Part shown: piece after piece, positions 25,405 through 33,865 of the stretch
How positions within the stretch are numbered: position 1 is the stretch's first letter
How the letters are laid out: every line of letters begins with the position of its first letter
Notes under the pieces: model-generated
The model's input: the letters and a program-made list of their open reading frames with translations, nothing else
The model's database searches: none
Told to the model about the DNA's origin: nothing
Translations under genes and position numbers: made by a program
Assembly (NCBI RefSeq): GCF_003864295.1
Contig: NZ_BDQK01000017.1
Location: 248,001-312,000, forward strand
Direction: 5' to 3'
DNA: 64,000 nt
Origin: Aphanothece sacrum FPU1
GTDB lineage: Bacteria > Cyanobacteriota > Cyanobacteriia > Cyanobacteriales > Microcystaceae

Positions 25405-25641
25405 ATGAATACAAAATTGTTAGATTCTTTAGTTCAAATCATTCATTCTTTAAGTCAAGAAGAACAAAAGATTCTGCAACAAAAATTACTCATAAATTCT
25501 TCAGAAGTTGAAGAAATTAACTTAGAAAAATTAACAGCTTTAGAAAATGATCCCTTTGTGGGAATGTGGCAAGAACGAGAAGATTTAGAAGATAGTTCCC
25601 AATGGGTTCGGCATCTGAGAAAACAGGAATGGATAAACTAA
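25405..25641 (+). CDS. Antitoxin of VapBC-type pair
   Basis: The 78-residue protein begins with LLDSLVQIIHSLSQEEQKIL, a helix typical of cyanobacterial antitoxins, and ends in the acidic-aromatic arm WQEREDLEDSSQWVRHL. GGGGAG lies 9 bases before ATG 25405. It is separated from the PIN toxin by a single base. Family not named; context decides. Confidence 0.7.
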   Translation: MNTKLLDSLVQIIHSLSQEEQKILQQKLLINSSEVEEINLEKLTALENDPFVGMWQEREDLEDSSQWVRHLRKQEWIN

Positions 25642-25642
25642 A

Positions 25643-26032
25643 ATGACAGATACAATTCTCATCGATACTGATATATTAATTGATGTTAGCCGAAACATTA
25701 CTACGGCAGTTAATCGGATTAAGGAGGAAGATAATAAGGCAAAGTCTTCAATTAGTGTCATTACAAATATGGAGTTAATTGTCGGTTGTCGTAACAAAAA
25801 TGAGTTATCTAAATTGAATAATTTTCTTTCTCATTTCTACTTAATTGATCTGGATCAATCTATATCTAAAAAAGCTTTAGAACTTCTGACTCAGTATCGA
25901 TTGAGTCATGGATTATTAATTCCTGATGCTTTAATTGCAGCTTCAGCAATCACTTTTAATATTCCTTTACTAACTAAAAATCAAAGTGATTACCGATTTA
26001 TAACGGAATTAAATTTGTTATCTTACCCCTAA
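25643..26032 (+). CDS. vapC: PIN-domain toxin (VapC-like)
   Basis: The 129-residue PIN ribonuclease has D8 and D10 in LIDTDILID, E44 in TNMELIVG, D95 in IPDALIAA and D116 near the end, giving the acidic metal-binding cluster. VapC toxins cleave tRNA or rRNA. It follows its antitoxin by one base, so translation is coupled. Start ATG 25643. Confidence 0.88.
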   Translation: MTDTILIDTDILIDVSRNITTAVNRIKEEDNKAKSSISVITNMELIVGCRNKNELSKLNNFLSHFYLIDLDQSISKKALELLTQYRLSHGLLIPDALIAASAITFNIPLLTKNQSDYRFITELNLLSYP

Positions 26033-26047
26033 AATGAGTAAAATGCC

Positions 26048-26071
26048 ATCATCCCATCATCCCATCATCCC
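26048..26071. repeat. Three tandem ATCATCCC octamers
   Basis: Three perfect 8-bp units lie between the vapC stop and dnaN. Such short arrays vary by slippage. They lie about 115 bases before the dnaN start, within its probable leader or promoter region. Confidence 0.6.
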
Positions 26072-26184
26072 TCCAGGGTTTTTCCATAAGGACAGAAAAA
26101 GACAAAGAAAAGTTTAATTGATAAAAAAACCGTTTCCAGTAATAATATAGTTCCCCTAGCGTGATTAACGGACGCCAAGCAACC

Positions 26185-27369
26185 ATGAAATTTATTTGTA
26201 GTCAAAGTGATCTCAATAGTAATCTTTCTCTTGTTAGTCGTGCGGTTCCCTCTCGTCCCACTCATCCAGTATTAGCGAATGTTTTAGTAATAGCTGATGC
26301 GGCAAAAGGACGAGTTAGTTTAACAGCATTCGATCTCAGTTTAGGGATTGAAACTAGCTTTAGTGCGGATGTCACCGAAGGAGGTAAAATTACGTTACCC
26401 TCAAAATTACTCAATGAAATTGTTTCGAGACTTCTAGAAGGAGAAATTACCCTAGAGGTTGAGGAAGCAGAAGAAGGAGAAGAAAGCCAAAAAGTTAGTT
26501 TAATATCTGCATCGGGAAAGTTTCAATTTCGGGGTTTGAGTGCAGATGAATTTCCCACATTACCCACCGTAGAAGAAGGGGAAGCCCTACAGTTACCAAT
26601 TAGTATGTTAACCGAAGGACTCAAAGGAGCTTTATTCGCGGCTAGTACAGATGAAGCTAAACAAGTTTTGACAGGAGTACATTTAACTGGAACTCAAGAT
26701 AGTTTAGAATTTGCCGCCACTGATGGCCACCGTTTAGCCGTCGTAGAAACCACTTTACAACCCCAAACTGATGAAGAAGGAAAACCCGTAGAATCGGCTA
26801 ATTTAGAAGGTTTAGAAGGGTTTCAAGCCACTATTCCGGCCCGGGCTTTACGGGAGGTAGAACGGATGTTAGCTAATCGTTCAGGTAGTGATACTATTGC
26901 CCTGTATGTAGATGAAGCGCAAGTGGTGTTTGAATTGGGGGAACAACGGTTAACCGTTCGTAAGCTAGATGGGGCTTATCCGGCTTATCAACAGCTAATT
27001 CCTCGTCAATTTAGTCGTAGTATTAGTTTAGAGAGAAAACGCTTTTTAAGCAGTTTAGAACGGGTATCTGTTTTAGCCGATCAAAAAAATAACTTAGTTA
27101 AATGTACTTTTGATGGAGAAGAAGAACAAGTTTCTTTATCTGTGGAGGCACAAGATTTAGGGAGTGCTAAAGAGTCTATGCCGGCCGAAATTACGGGAGA
27201 AAGTGGTGAAATTGCTTTTAATGTTAAGTATTTAATGGATGGGTTAAAAGCTTTACCCGCTAAAGAAATTAAAATACAGTTAAATCAAGGAAATCAACCC
27301 GTTATTTTTACCCCATTAGGAGGCTTAAAAATGACCTATTTAGTGATGCCTGTACAAATTGTTCGCTAA
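26185..27369 (+). CDS. dnaN: DNA polymerase III beta sliding clamp
   Basis: The ring-shaped clamp tethers the replicative polymerase. From ATG 26185 (MKFICSQSDLNSNLSLVSRA) the protein has 394 residues in three topologically similar domains; PTHPVLANVLV, the GHRLAVVE motif of the domain 2 region and the C-terminal YLVMPVQIVR are typical. An upstream in-frame GTG at 26161 is rejected because the clamp N-terminus is conserved at MKF. In some cyanobacteria oriC lies beside dnaN; here the upstream DNA has one TTTTCCATA near-match only. Confidence 0.95.
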   Translation: MKFICSQSDLNSNLSLVSRAVPSRPTHPVLANVLVIADAAKGRVSLTAFDLSLGIETSFSADVTEGGKITLPSKLLNEIVSRLLEGEITLEVEEAEEGEESQKVSLISASGKFQFRGLSADEFPTLPTVEEGEALQLPISMLTEGLKGALFAASTDEAKQVLTGVHLTGTQDSLEFAATDGHRLAVVETTLQPQTDEEGKPVESANLEGLEGFQATIPARALREVERMLANRSGSDTIALYVDEAQVVFELGEQRLTVRKLDGAYPAYQQLIPRQFSRSISLERKRFLSSLERVSVLADQKNNLVKCTFDGEEEQVSLSVEAQDLGSAKESMPAEITGESGEIAFNVKYLMDGLKALPAKEIKIQLNQGNQPVIFTPLGGLKMTYLVMPVQIVR

Positions 27370-27379
27370 TAACTTGTAG

Positions 27380-27406
27380 GGTGGGCAATGCCCACCTTAC
27401 CTTTTT
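27380..27406 (+). terminator. Terminator after dnaN (GGTGGGC palindrome plus T-run)
   Basis: GGTGGGCAATGCCCACC (stem 7, loop 3) at 27380-27396 is followed by TTACCTTTTTT. It is the same 17-mer as at 17879 and 52542 but has the best T-tract of the three. Confidence 0.7.
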
Positions 27407-27439
27407 TGTTCTACTGAACTTGCCACGTAAAATTAATCA

Positions 27440-27598
27440 ATTAATATAGGCTAAAGCCTAATTCTATAAGAACAAAGGCTGTCTACACAGCCTAATTCTA
27501 ATCCTGGGTCGTCGGCTTAGTTTTTATAGTTTAACTCTGAGGGAGTTTAAGCCTATAAGTTTTAATCATTTTACATTCTAAGTTCGGTAGAGCTATCT
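27440..27598. repeat. Chain of 'AGGCTNNAGCCT / GGCGGACT' dispersed repeats
   Basis: The region holds AGGCTAAAGCCT, GGCTGTCTACACAGCC and a TTTTTATAGTTTAA stretch, ending TTCGGTAGAGC. The order (small hairpins, '...TTTATAG...', '...GGTAGAACC'-like end) is shared with the copies at 33792, 36461 and 55925. Non-coding; no gene seen between dnaN and the AIPR gene. Confidence 0.5.
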
Positions 27599-27618
27599 TT
27601 TTGAACTAACTTAATAAA

Positions 27619-29307
27619 ATGAATATCAATGCTTCTATAATTGATCAACGTCTCAATGCGCTTCAGGAGAATCTTCGACAAAAAGCAACAGATCTTCTTA
27701 ACATTAAAGATGATAATAAGCTCAAATCTCTGGCTTTTGTCTATCTTTGTATCAAAACAGTTCTTGATCTCGAAGATGATGAAGTATTTGATTGTTTGAC
27801 AGAAGGAGGTGGAGATTTTGGCGTAGATGGGATTCATATTTCTGATGAATATGATGGTGAATTTACTATTAGTTTATTTCAAGCAAAATATAAACAGAAT
27901 TTAAACGGTGATGCTAACTTTCCTGAATCTGGTTTAACGGCTTTAGTTAACGCTATTCGTTACTTATTTGATCCCAATACTGAAATTCAAGCAATTAATG
28001 AACGTTTAACGATAAAAGTAGAAGCAGCACGCAGTCTTATTCGAGATGGTTATATTCCTCAAGTAAGGGTTTTAGCTTGTAACAATGGTTTATCTTGGAA
28101 TCAAGCTGGTCAAGATATTATTAATAGAGAAAGCTTGGGAGATCAAGTAACATGGGAACATATTAATCATAACTATCTTATTACTCTTTTACAATCTACA
28201 AAATCGGTTAATGACACCCTACAACTTTCGGGTAAAGCAGTTATTGAAGATATGGATTTCAGTCGTGTTTTAATTGGTCGTATCTCAGTTCAAGAAATCG
28301 CAAAATTGATTGAAAGACATGGAGAAAGACTATTAGAACGTAATATCAGACGCTATCTTGGTTTACAAGGAAATCGAGTTAATGAGGCTATCCGTGATAC
28401 CTTACAAAATCAAGACTGTACTAGCTTTTATTTCTATAACAATGGGATTACTTTAACTTGTGATAAATTTGCTTATAATGCGTTGCAAAGTGGTGATTAT
28501 CAGGTAAAAATTGATAACTTACAAATTATTAATGGTGGTCAAACTTGTATGACAATTTATAAGACATTACAAGAACCTAACTTATTTGATAAGGTATCAC
28601 AAGCCTATGTTTTAGTGAGACTTTATCAATTACCAAGCGATAATGATGATATTGTTCGTAATATAACCTTTGCCACTAATAGTCAAAATCCGGTTGATCT
28701 TCGTGATTTAAAAGCAAATGATCAACTACAACAACGTCTAGAAATGGACATTAAATCTTTGGGTTATACTTATCGACGTAAACGTACAGATCAAGGCAAT
28801 AAAAATGATATTACTTCTGGTTCAGCCGCCGAAGCAATTTTATCGGTTTGGCGTTCTTCTCCTCATCAGGCTAAGTTTTTCTCCCGTGAACACTTTGGCA
28901 AATTATATGATAAAATTTTTTCAAATGATCTAAATGGAGCGCAAGTAATTTCGGCTGTTTTTCTCTATCGTATTGCAGAAAATCGTCGTCGTCGTCCTCA
29001 CGAAAATGATCCTGTTTTCGTGCGTTATGCTTCATGTTTTATTGCCATGCAAATGGGTAAGCTTTTGTTGAAAGATTTAGGTATTCAGACACTCCCTAAT
29101 CTTAATCATACTAATTTTTCTCAGGCAATTAAATTAATTGAACAGAAAGGCAATACAATTTACTTTGACCAAGCCTGTGAAGATATAGAAAAAGCTCTGA
29201 AAAATTTGTACAGTGATGATCATAAAAACATTTCTTTACAACAACTTTCAGCTACTTTCCGTCGTGGTGATTTGATTGAAAAACTTGAACATTTAGCTAG
29301 AATTTAG
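27619..29307 (+). CDS. AIPR family protein (abortive infection / phage resistance)
   Basis: The 562-residue protein fits the AIPR family: N-terminal restriction-endonuclease-like domain with GGGDFGVDGIHI and, 18-20 residues on, SLFQAKYKQ (candidate metal ligands D66 or D70 and the Q88-x-K90 pair); then the AIPR core FYFYNNGITLTCD, LQIINGGQTCMTIYKTL and RNITFATNSQNPVDLRDL. Family members are reported in phage-defence contexts and are probable nucleases. Start ATG 27619. Two further unknown genes follow on the same strand after a gene remnant; joint function is inference. Confidence 0.85.
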   Translation: MNINASIIDQRLNALQENLRQKATDLLNIKDDNKLKSLAFVYLCIKTVLDLEDDEVFDCLTEGGGDFGVDGIHISDEYDGEFTISLFQAKYKQNLNGDANFPESGLTALVNAIRYLFDPNTEIQAINERLTIKVEAARSLIRDGYIPQVRVLACNNGLSWNQAGQDIINRESLGDQVTWEHINHNYLITLLQSTKSVNDTLQLSGKAVIEDMDFSRVLIGRISVQEIAKLIERHGERLLERNIRRYLGLQGNRVNEAIRDTLQNQDCTSFYFYNNGITLTCDKFAYNALQSGDYQVKIDNLQIINGGQTCMTIYKTLQEPNLFDKVSQAYVLVRLYQLPSDNDDIVRNITFATNSQNPVDLRDLKANDQLQQRLEMDIKSLGYTYRRKRTDQGNKNDITSGSAAEAILSVWRSSPHQAKFFSREHFGKLYDKIFSNDLNGAQVISAVFLYRIAENRRRRPHENDPVFVRYASCFIAMQMGKLLLKDLGIQTLPNLNHTNFSQAIKLIEQKGNTIYFDQACEDIEKALKNLYSDDHKNISLQQLSATFRRGDLIEKLEHLARI

Positions 29308-29386
29308 TTCTGTTAGTGTAAGGATTTAACAATTTTAAACTCCAACGGAACTATGGACAAAAAATCCTATTTTAAGCTATAATTAA

Positions 29387-29524
29387 GGAATTGAAAAAAG
29401 ACAATCTTTAGTACCTTCTTTATATGAAGGAGTTTATTCTCAGTTATTAATGGATTTAACCCATCAATCAAGTGCTAATCAATCTTGGGTAGATGTGCCT
29501 AATTTAGATCAGTTTTTGGCTTAA
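29387..29524 (+). pseudogene. Coding remnant between AIPR gene and coiled-coil gene
   Basis: A 45-codon stretch without start reads GIEKRQSLVPSLYEGVYSQL, then LMDLTHQSSANQSWVDVPNL and a stop after QFLA. The composition and codon use look like protein, with no ATG at a sensible place and a stop just upstream (29384-29386). It is probably the C-terminal relic of a lost gene; the family was not recognised. The rest of 29308-29625 holds only AT-rich DNA and a TGATCATATTGATC palindrome near 29540. Confidence 0.35.
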
Positions 29525-29625
29525 AATTTATGGTACAATGATCATATTGATCTAGTGATTAAGATCACAGTAAATACAGTTAATAACTTATTATAATTAG
29601 CTTAATAAAACAATAAAACAAAATT

Positions 29626-30237
29626 ATGGCTAAAGATGAGATTGATAAAAAAGTAAATAACTTGTATCAATTGGCTAAAAAACTTCCTGATGATACTAAT
29701 TTACAAGAATCTATTGCTGTTATTAAGACATTAAGGCTTTCTCAAGGTCAATATAAAAGATGGAACAATGAATATAGAATTGATAATACAGAATTAAAGG
29801 AAGAAATTGAGCAACTGGAGGAAAATAATCAAGGGTTACAGGGACAAATAATTCAGATTTCTAATGACAATAATAAGTTAAAAATAGAAATTGTCAAACT
29901 CTCTCAAGATAATGATTCACTTAAATCAGAATTAGCAACTATTAATCAAGAAATGGTTCAATTAACTCAGGAAAAACAAAATATTTTAGCAGAAAAATCT
30001 AAAGTTATTGCTGAGCTTAAAAACATTGAAACTGAAATAGAATTAGCTGTTATGAAAGTTAAAGAAACTAAATCTTTATTTGGCAAATTTTCTATTTTAT
30101 GGACAGTCATTTCCGGTATATTTCAAGATAATATAGGAGACTATGGCAAAATTGATAATGCTTTACCTACTTATGCTGATAAACCTCAAATGAATATTGA
30201 TCCAGCCGCAATTGGTAAAGATTTACTTAATAGATAA
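29626..30237 (+). CDS. Coiled-coil protein downstream of AIPR gene
   Basis: The 203-residue protein has a basic N-terminal part (KKVNNLYQLAKKLPDD), a central coiled coil (about 55-145, rich in LEENNQGLQGQI- and LSQDNDSLKSEL-type heptads), a short hydrophobic stretch (FGKFSILWTVISGIF) that may touch membrane, and a polar tail. No family was recognised. It is 20 bases ahead of the next small gene, so the two form a unit. Confidence 0.55.
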   Translation: MAKDEIDKKVNNLYQLAKKLPDDTNLQESIAVIKTLRLSQGQYKRWNNEYRIDNTELKEEIEQLEENNQGLQGQIIQISNDNNKLKIEIVKLSQDNDSLKSELATINQEMVQLTQEKQNILAEKSKVIAELKNIETEIELAVMKVKETKSLFGKFSILWTVISGIFQDNIGDYGKIDNALPTYADKPQMNIDPAAIGKDLLNR

Positions 30238-30257
30238 ACAGGAGAAAGTTTAAATCC

Positions 30258-30629
30258 ATGTCAAGATTTAGTCAATTAATTCAAAATCTAGAAAATTTAG
30301 AAGAACAAGATATCAAAAACTCAGCCAAGGTTTTTGGAATAACTGCCACCTTATCCACTCGTTTAGCAGATATTTTGCAGGAGTTAGAATCGCCGACAAA
30401 ACAACTATCTGCAACCAAGATTACTAAACAAGAATTACTCAAAAAGTACGGTAATTATGATAAAGCTTATACTGCTTATCAAGAATCTTATGGGATTAAA
30501 TCTAAACGTGGATGGCCATATTTTTTAAAAGCAATAGAAGGATTGTCACCCCCTATTTCTTTAGAAGAACGGGTAGAAAAACTTGAAGAAACAGTCAAAA
30601 TATTAGTACAAATCTTGATTATGCCCTAA
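30258..30629 (+). CDS. Small unknown protein paired with coiled-coil protein
   Basis: The 123-residue protein has a helical N-terminus (SQLIQNLENLEEQDIKNSA), a central basic region (ITKQELLKKYGNYDKAYTA and IKSKRGWPYFLKAI) resembling small nucleic-acid-binding folds, and a terminal helix LEERVEKLEETVKILVQIL. AGGAGAAAG lies before ATG 30258. No family was recognised. The gap to the coiled-coil gene is 20 bases. Confidence 0.5.
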   Translation: MSRFSQLIQNLENLEEQDIKNSAKVFGITATLSTRLADILQELESPTKQLSATKITKQELLKKYGNYDKAYTAYQESYGIKSKRGWPYFLKAIEGLSPPISLEERVEKLEETVKILVQILIMP

Positions 30630-30639
30630 CGCACCAATA

Positions 30640-30793
30640 TCTAGAAAGTTAGGTGCGTTATGCACTCAGAACCCAAAACAACGATTTTACGTCATTGCGA
30701 CCGGTAGGGAAGCAATCTCAAACCCTGATTATTCCGTTGCAGTGCTTAACTTTTAGAAATTTAGGTGCGTTACGCTACGCTAACACACCCTAC
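30640..30793. repeat. Mixed dispersed repeats (TCATTGCGA type and GGTGCGTTACGC type)
   Basis: Two 'TTAGGTGCGTTA' copies, the second as GGTGCGTTACGCTACGC followed by TAACACACCCTAC, flank a GTCATTGCGACCGG...GAAGCAATCTC segment of the widespread 'CATTGCGA..GAAGCAATCTC' repeat class. Relatives of the first type lie near 32439 and 60902. A reading frame here is only repeat DNA. Nothing else is seen from 30794 to 30969. Confidence 0.6.
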
Positions 30794-30969
30794 AATTGTC
30801 TTAATATTTATTTGATAAAGATGTCCCCTGTTATTAAGAAATTTGATTGGAAAAAACACAATTTATAAAGGTGTTGCCTAAGTCTGATTAGTGCTATAGT
30901 TGTTCCGTCTGAGTTATTTACTTAGAATTTAAGAATAATTAAATTTGGACAAAGTGTGAGGAAACTTTC

Positions 30970-31698
30970 GTGACTTCGAGCAAAAGCCATCGCTTTCCCA
31001 TCAGACATCTCGATAAAATTCTCTTTGGTGCCGCTTGTGCCTATCTTATCGTAATTTTAGGTTGGCTATCTAATCAGCATCAGGTAAAGTCAAACTCAGA
31101 AATTTCGGAAAATTCACCCCCATCCCCATCTGACGCTCAATTTATTGCCTATCTTCAACAATCTTTAAACATTTTAGACCGCAAGTCTAATAATAATATC
31201 CCAGTACCTCCGACTAATACTACTACATCAATAGTACCAATTTCCCCAGCAGCACCCGTCCCGGAAAAGGTCATTGAGCGCATTTATATTCCCATGTATC
31301 CCCCTAACCAGACCTCTGTATCCCCTGTAACTCCCGTAACTCCTCCCCCCAAACCATCCCCTATTAATCGTATTCCTCCTCCACCTCCTTTACCCTCTAC
31401 AGTGTCTATTCCTGCAAAGGTTCCAGTTTTGACCCCTGGACAAATTGTTTTGCCTATTCCCCCTCAAACTGCCGCTAACAGCTTACCAACAGCCAATCCT
31501 AGTCATACCTTAGTGGGTTTATTAGAGTCGGGGTCACAATCAACGGCCTTATTTACTTTTAATGGTATGACGCGACGTTTTGCCGTAGGAGAATCTATTG
31601 GGGGTACTGGTTGGGTATTGATGGCAGTACAAAATCAGACAGTGGTTATTTCTAATAATGGCAAGACAAGGTATCTTGAAGTAGGGCAGGGTTTTTAA
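30970..31698 (+). CDS. Membrane-anchored proline-rich protein with PilP/GspC-like C-terminus
   Basis: About 242 residues from GTG 30970, with GAGGAAA upstream. A single membrane helix (residues 17-34) is followed by a long Pro/Ser/Thr-rich linker (45-170), then a small beta domain: HTLVGLLESGSQSTALFTF, RRFAVGESIGGTGWVL and TRYLEVGQGF. Such a domain resembles PilP or the HR domain of GspC, which link inner-membrane parts to secretins. A pilus or secretion role is inferred; pilBTC is 20 kb away. Confidence 0.6.
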   Translation: MTSSKSHRFPIRHLDKILFGAACAYLIVILGWLSNQHQVKSNSEISENSPPSPSDAQFIAYLQQSLNILDRKSNNNIPVPPTNTTTSIVPISPAAPVPEKVIERIYIPMYPPNQTSVSPVTPVTPPPKPSPINRIPPPPPLPSTVSIPAKVPVLTPGQIVLPIPPQTAANSLPTANPSHTLVGLLESGSQSTALFTFNGMTRRFAVGESIGGTGWVLMAVQNQTVVISNNGKTRYLEVGQGF

Positions 31699-31754
31699 CA
31701 GTTAACAGTTATTAGTTATCAGTAAAGAATGATGTATTTATCTTTAATAAAAAT

Positions 31755-32318
31755 ATGAGCGTATTTGATGATATAAGTCGGTTTTTAGAAACCAGATTAG
31801 AAGAATTTCTGCGTAGTAATCCTCATTTAGAGTTACAAGCACTGTTAGAGCAACTGCGAGAACAAGAACAAGAGACGTTAAAGTTAGTTAAAGAGTTAGA
31901 AATCCAAGAAAAACGCTTAGAAAAGGAGATTTTAGCCTTAGCGGAAGACATTAAACTTTGGCATTTGAGAATTGCTAAAGCTCAAGCTGCGGGACGGTTA
32001 GATTTAGCACAAGCGGCCCAAGAGCGAGAAGCGGCGTTATTGCGTCAAGGAAATCAGCTTTGGGGACAAATGCAGGGAGCTAAACAGCAAATTGTTCAAT
32101 CTCAGGGGTTATTGCGTCAAATTCAACAACGGAAACAAGAAGTACAAACCAAAGCTAGAGAAGCTCAAGCGGCCCAAACATCATCTAATTGGGATACGAC
32201 AGGATGGAATAAAGGCATGAATTATAATACTTATAGTAAAGCAACAGACCCCTTAGAAGTTGAGTTTCAGCGTTGGGAATTAGATGATGAATTAGAAAGC
32301 TTAAAACGGGGTAATTAA
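31755..32318 (+). CDS. TIGR04376 family coiled-coil protein
   Basis: The 187-residue protein starts MSVFDDISRFLETRLEEF, then a long alternating Glu/Lys/Gln coiled coil with LWHLRIAKAQAAGRLDLAQA and EREAALLRQGNQLWGQM. This is the pattern I know from TIGR04376, a cyanobacterial family without assigned function that resembles PspA-like helical proteins. Soluble or peripheral. It follows the PilP-like gene by 56 bases and may share its transcript. Confidence 0.75.
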   Translation: MSVFDDISRFLETRLEEFLRSNPHLELQALLEQLREQEQETLKLVKELEIQEKRLEKEILALAEDIKLWHLRIAKAQAAGRLDLAQAAQEREAALLRQGNQLWGQMQGAKQQIVQSQGLLRQIQQRKQEVQTKAREAQAAQTSSNWDTTGWNKGMNYNTYSKATDPLEVEFQRWELDDELESLKRGN

Positions 32319-32319
32319 G

Positions 32320-32478
32320 TAGGTTGGGGAGCCACTCCGGTCTTGGGGTTTCCCCAAGTAGAGGAAGTGGCGTTTGAGGTACGAAACCCAACAAAACCGA
32401 ATTCTAATAAACCAAAACCGTAACGCATTTAAACCGTTAATGTTGGTGTGTTACGCTACGCTAACAGACCCTACAGTA
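32320..32478. repeat. Dispersed palindromes after the TIGR04376 gene
   Basis: CTTGGGGTTTCCCCAAG (32342-32358) forms a 7-bp stem; TACGAAACCCAAC and GTGTTACGCTACGCTAAC follow, relatives of repeats at 52475, 60902 and 60950. It lies between converging genes and may stop transcription from both sides; no T-run. Confidence 0.5.
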
Positions 32479-32515
32479 GAGAAAGTATTATGATTGGTTT
32501 CCTATTGATAACAAT

Positions 32516-33211
32516 TTATTGAGTTAGTCCATGTTTTAGAGCAAATCTCACTAATTCTGTGCGACTATTTGTTGCCGTTTTACTAAATAAACGACTGACA
32601 TATTTTTCCACGTTTCTGACACTGGTATTTAAACGAGAGGCAATTTCTTTATTCATTAATCCCTCGGCCACTAAATCAAGAACACTTTGCTCTCTGGGGG
32701 TTAATTCAATTTTAATTGGTGAGGGAGTAGTGACGAAAATAGGTTGTTGACCTAACTGTTTTTTTAGTTCCCGAATTTCTTGAGCAATTTCTTCTAATTT
32801 TGCGCTTTCACTATTAGCTTGAACACTAATTTTACGACGTTCTAGTAAATTTTTAACCATTGCTTCTAATTCTTCGGGATCAAAAGGTTTGGATAAATAA
32901 GCATCACAACCTGCATGATAACCTTGAATACGATCAGAAGTCATCCCTCTAGCAGTTAAAAAAACCACCGGAAGCGACTGAAAACGGGTATCTTCTCGCA
33001 GTTTTCCTAAGAATTCATAGCCATCAACTTGAGGCATCATAACATCAGAAATGACTAAATCAGGGGTTTCTTGTTCGAGTATTTCCCAAGCTTGAGCAAC
33101 ATTACCTGCGACTTTAACGTTAAAGTCTCCACTATATTCTAAATAAGCTTGTACGGACTCCCGCACTCCGGGTTCATCATCCACCAGTAAAATATTAGCT
33201 GGATTTGTCAT
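32516..33211 (-). CDS. Response regulator, NarL/LuxR type
   Basis: The 231-residue protein has an N-terminal receiver (residues 5-122; acidic pair in LVDDEPGVRE, phospho-acceptor Asp in LVISDVMMPQVDGYEF, conserved Lys in LSKPFDPEEL), a linker, and a C-terminal LuxR-type HTH (about 165-230: LTPREQSVLDLVAEGLMNKE, SVRNVEKYVSRLF). It resembles the Ycf29 group of cyanobacterial and plastid regulators. Signal and targets unknown; no histidine kinase adjoins it. Start ATG 33211. Confidence 0.9.
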   Translation of the reverse strand: MTNPANILLVDDEPGVRESVQAYLEYSGDFNVKVAGNVAQAWEILEQETPDLVISDVMMPQVDGYEFLGKLREDTRFQSLPVVFLTARGMTSDRIQGYHAGCDAYLSKPFDPEELEAMVKNLLERRKISVQANSESAKLEEIAQEIRELKKQLGQQPIFVTTPSPIKIELTPREQSVLDLVAEGLMNKEIASRLNTSVRNVEKYVSRLFSKTATNSRTELVRFALKHGLTQ

Positions 33212-33261
33212 TGTTTTACCGTATTTTTTTACCTATTATAAATATTAGCATCTTAAATCAA

Positions 33262-33558
33262 TTATTCATCTACAGATATGGCCTCTACTTCAATAGTTTT
33301 TTGTCCATTAGGGTCTTCTTCTACGGTAACAGAAGGATTATTTTGAAAGCGTTCCATTGTCATTTGAATTACTTCTGTCATCAACAGGGTGACAAGCACA
33401 AAATCATCTATTTGTCCCGCAATAGGAAAGATATCAGGGGAAATATCTAAGGGACTGATAAAATAAATGAGGGTTCCTAAAATAATCCACCAGCGAAGTT
33501 GGGGATGGCGAATAGCACTGCGATACCAGTCATAAACGATTTGTAAGGGAAATTTCAT
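33262..33558 (-). CDS. DUF1232 (YkvA-like) membrane protein
   Basis: The 98-residue protein contains the DUF1232 motif ISPLDISPDIFPIAGQIDD between two hydrophobic stretches (WWIILGTLIYFISP and FVLVTLLMTEVIQM), with an acidic tail. A small membrane family of unknown function. It lies 50 bases upstream of the response-regulator gene on the same strand, so a shared transcript is possible. Confidence 0.85.
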   Translation of the reverse strand: MKFPLQIVYDWYRSAIRHPQLRWWIILGTLIYFISPLDISPDIFPIAGQIDDFVLVTLLMTEVIQMTMERFQNNPSVTVEEDPNGQKTIEVEAISVDE

Positions 33559-33719
33559 TGATAATTTTTTGGGTGATGACTTAAGGACTATCTATATATT
33601 ATCTCAAAAAAATTTTTAGTTGATTAGGTGCGGATAACCGTTCGATAATGAACAATTAAAAATGAAGGTTCTACCGAACAAGTTATGCTTTATTCTCACA
33701 AATAATAGACTTCAAAGAG

Positions 33720-33865
33720 TAGGGTTTAACGGCCGTTGACCCCTACAAAACAGGCAAGATGCGGCGTTCCACACCTATAATGAGCGTCCACGAAGGTGGA
33801 CTTTGTTTCTATAGTATAAGGCTTTAGCCTTTTATTAATTATTAGTTTAGCTAGATTAATCCTGC
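33720..33865. repeat. Two dispersed repeats: GTCAACGGCCGTTGAC type and GGTGGACTTTG type
   Basis: The near-palindrome GGGTTTAACGGCCGTTGACC (33722-33741) is a relative of the perfect 20-mer at 57874. After it, GGTGGACTTTGTTTCTATAG and AAGGCTTTAGCCTTTTATTA begin a repeat that also occurs at 36461 and, degenerate, at 55963. Its right part covers the stop codon of the Uma2 gene at 33851. Confidence 0.6.

Noticed and set aside
26033-26184. Origin of replication beside dnaN
   Set aside because: Only one near-match to a DnaA box (TTTTCCATA) was seen; the cluster near position 250 is far better.
30653-30868. 71-codon plus-strand frame after the AIPR cluster
   Set aside because: It is made of dispersed repeats (GGTGCGTTACGC and TCATTGCGA types).
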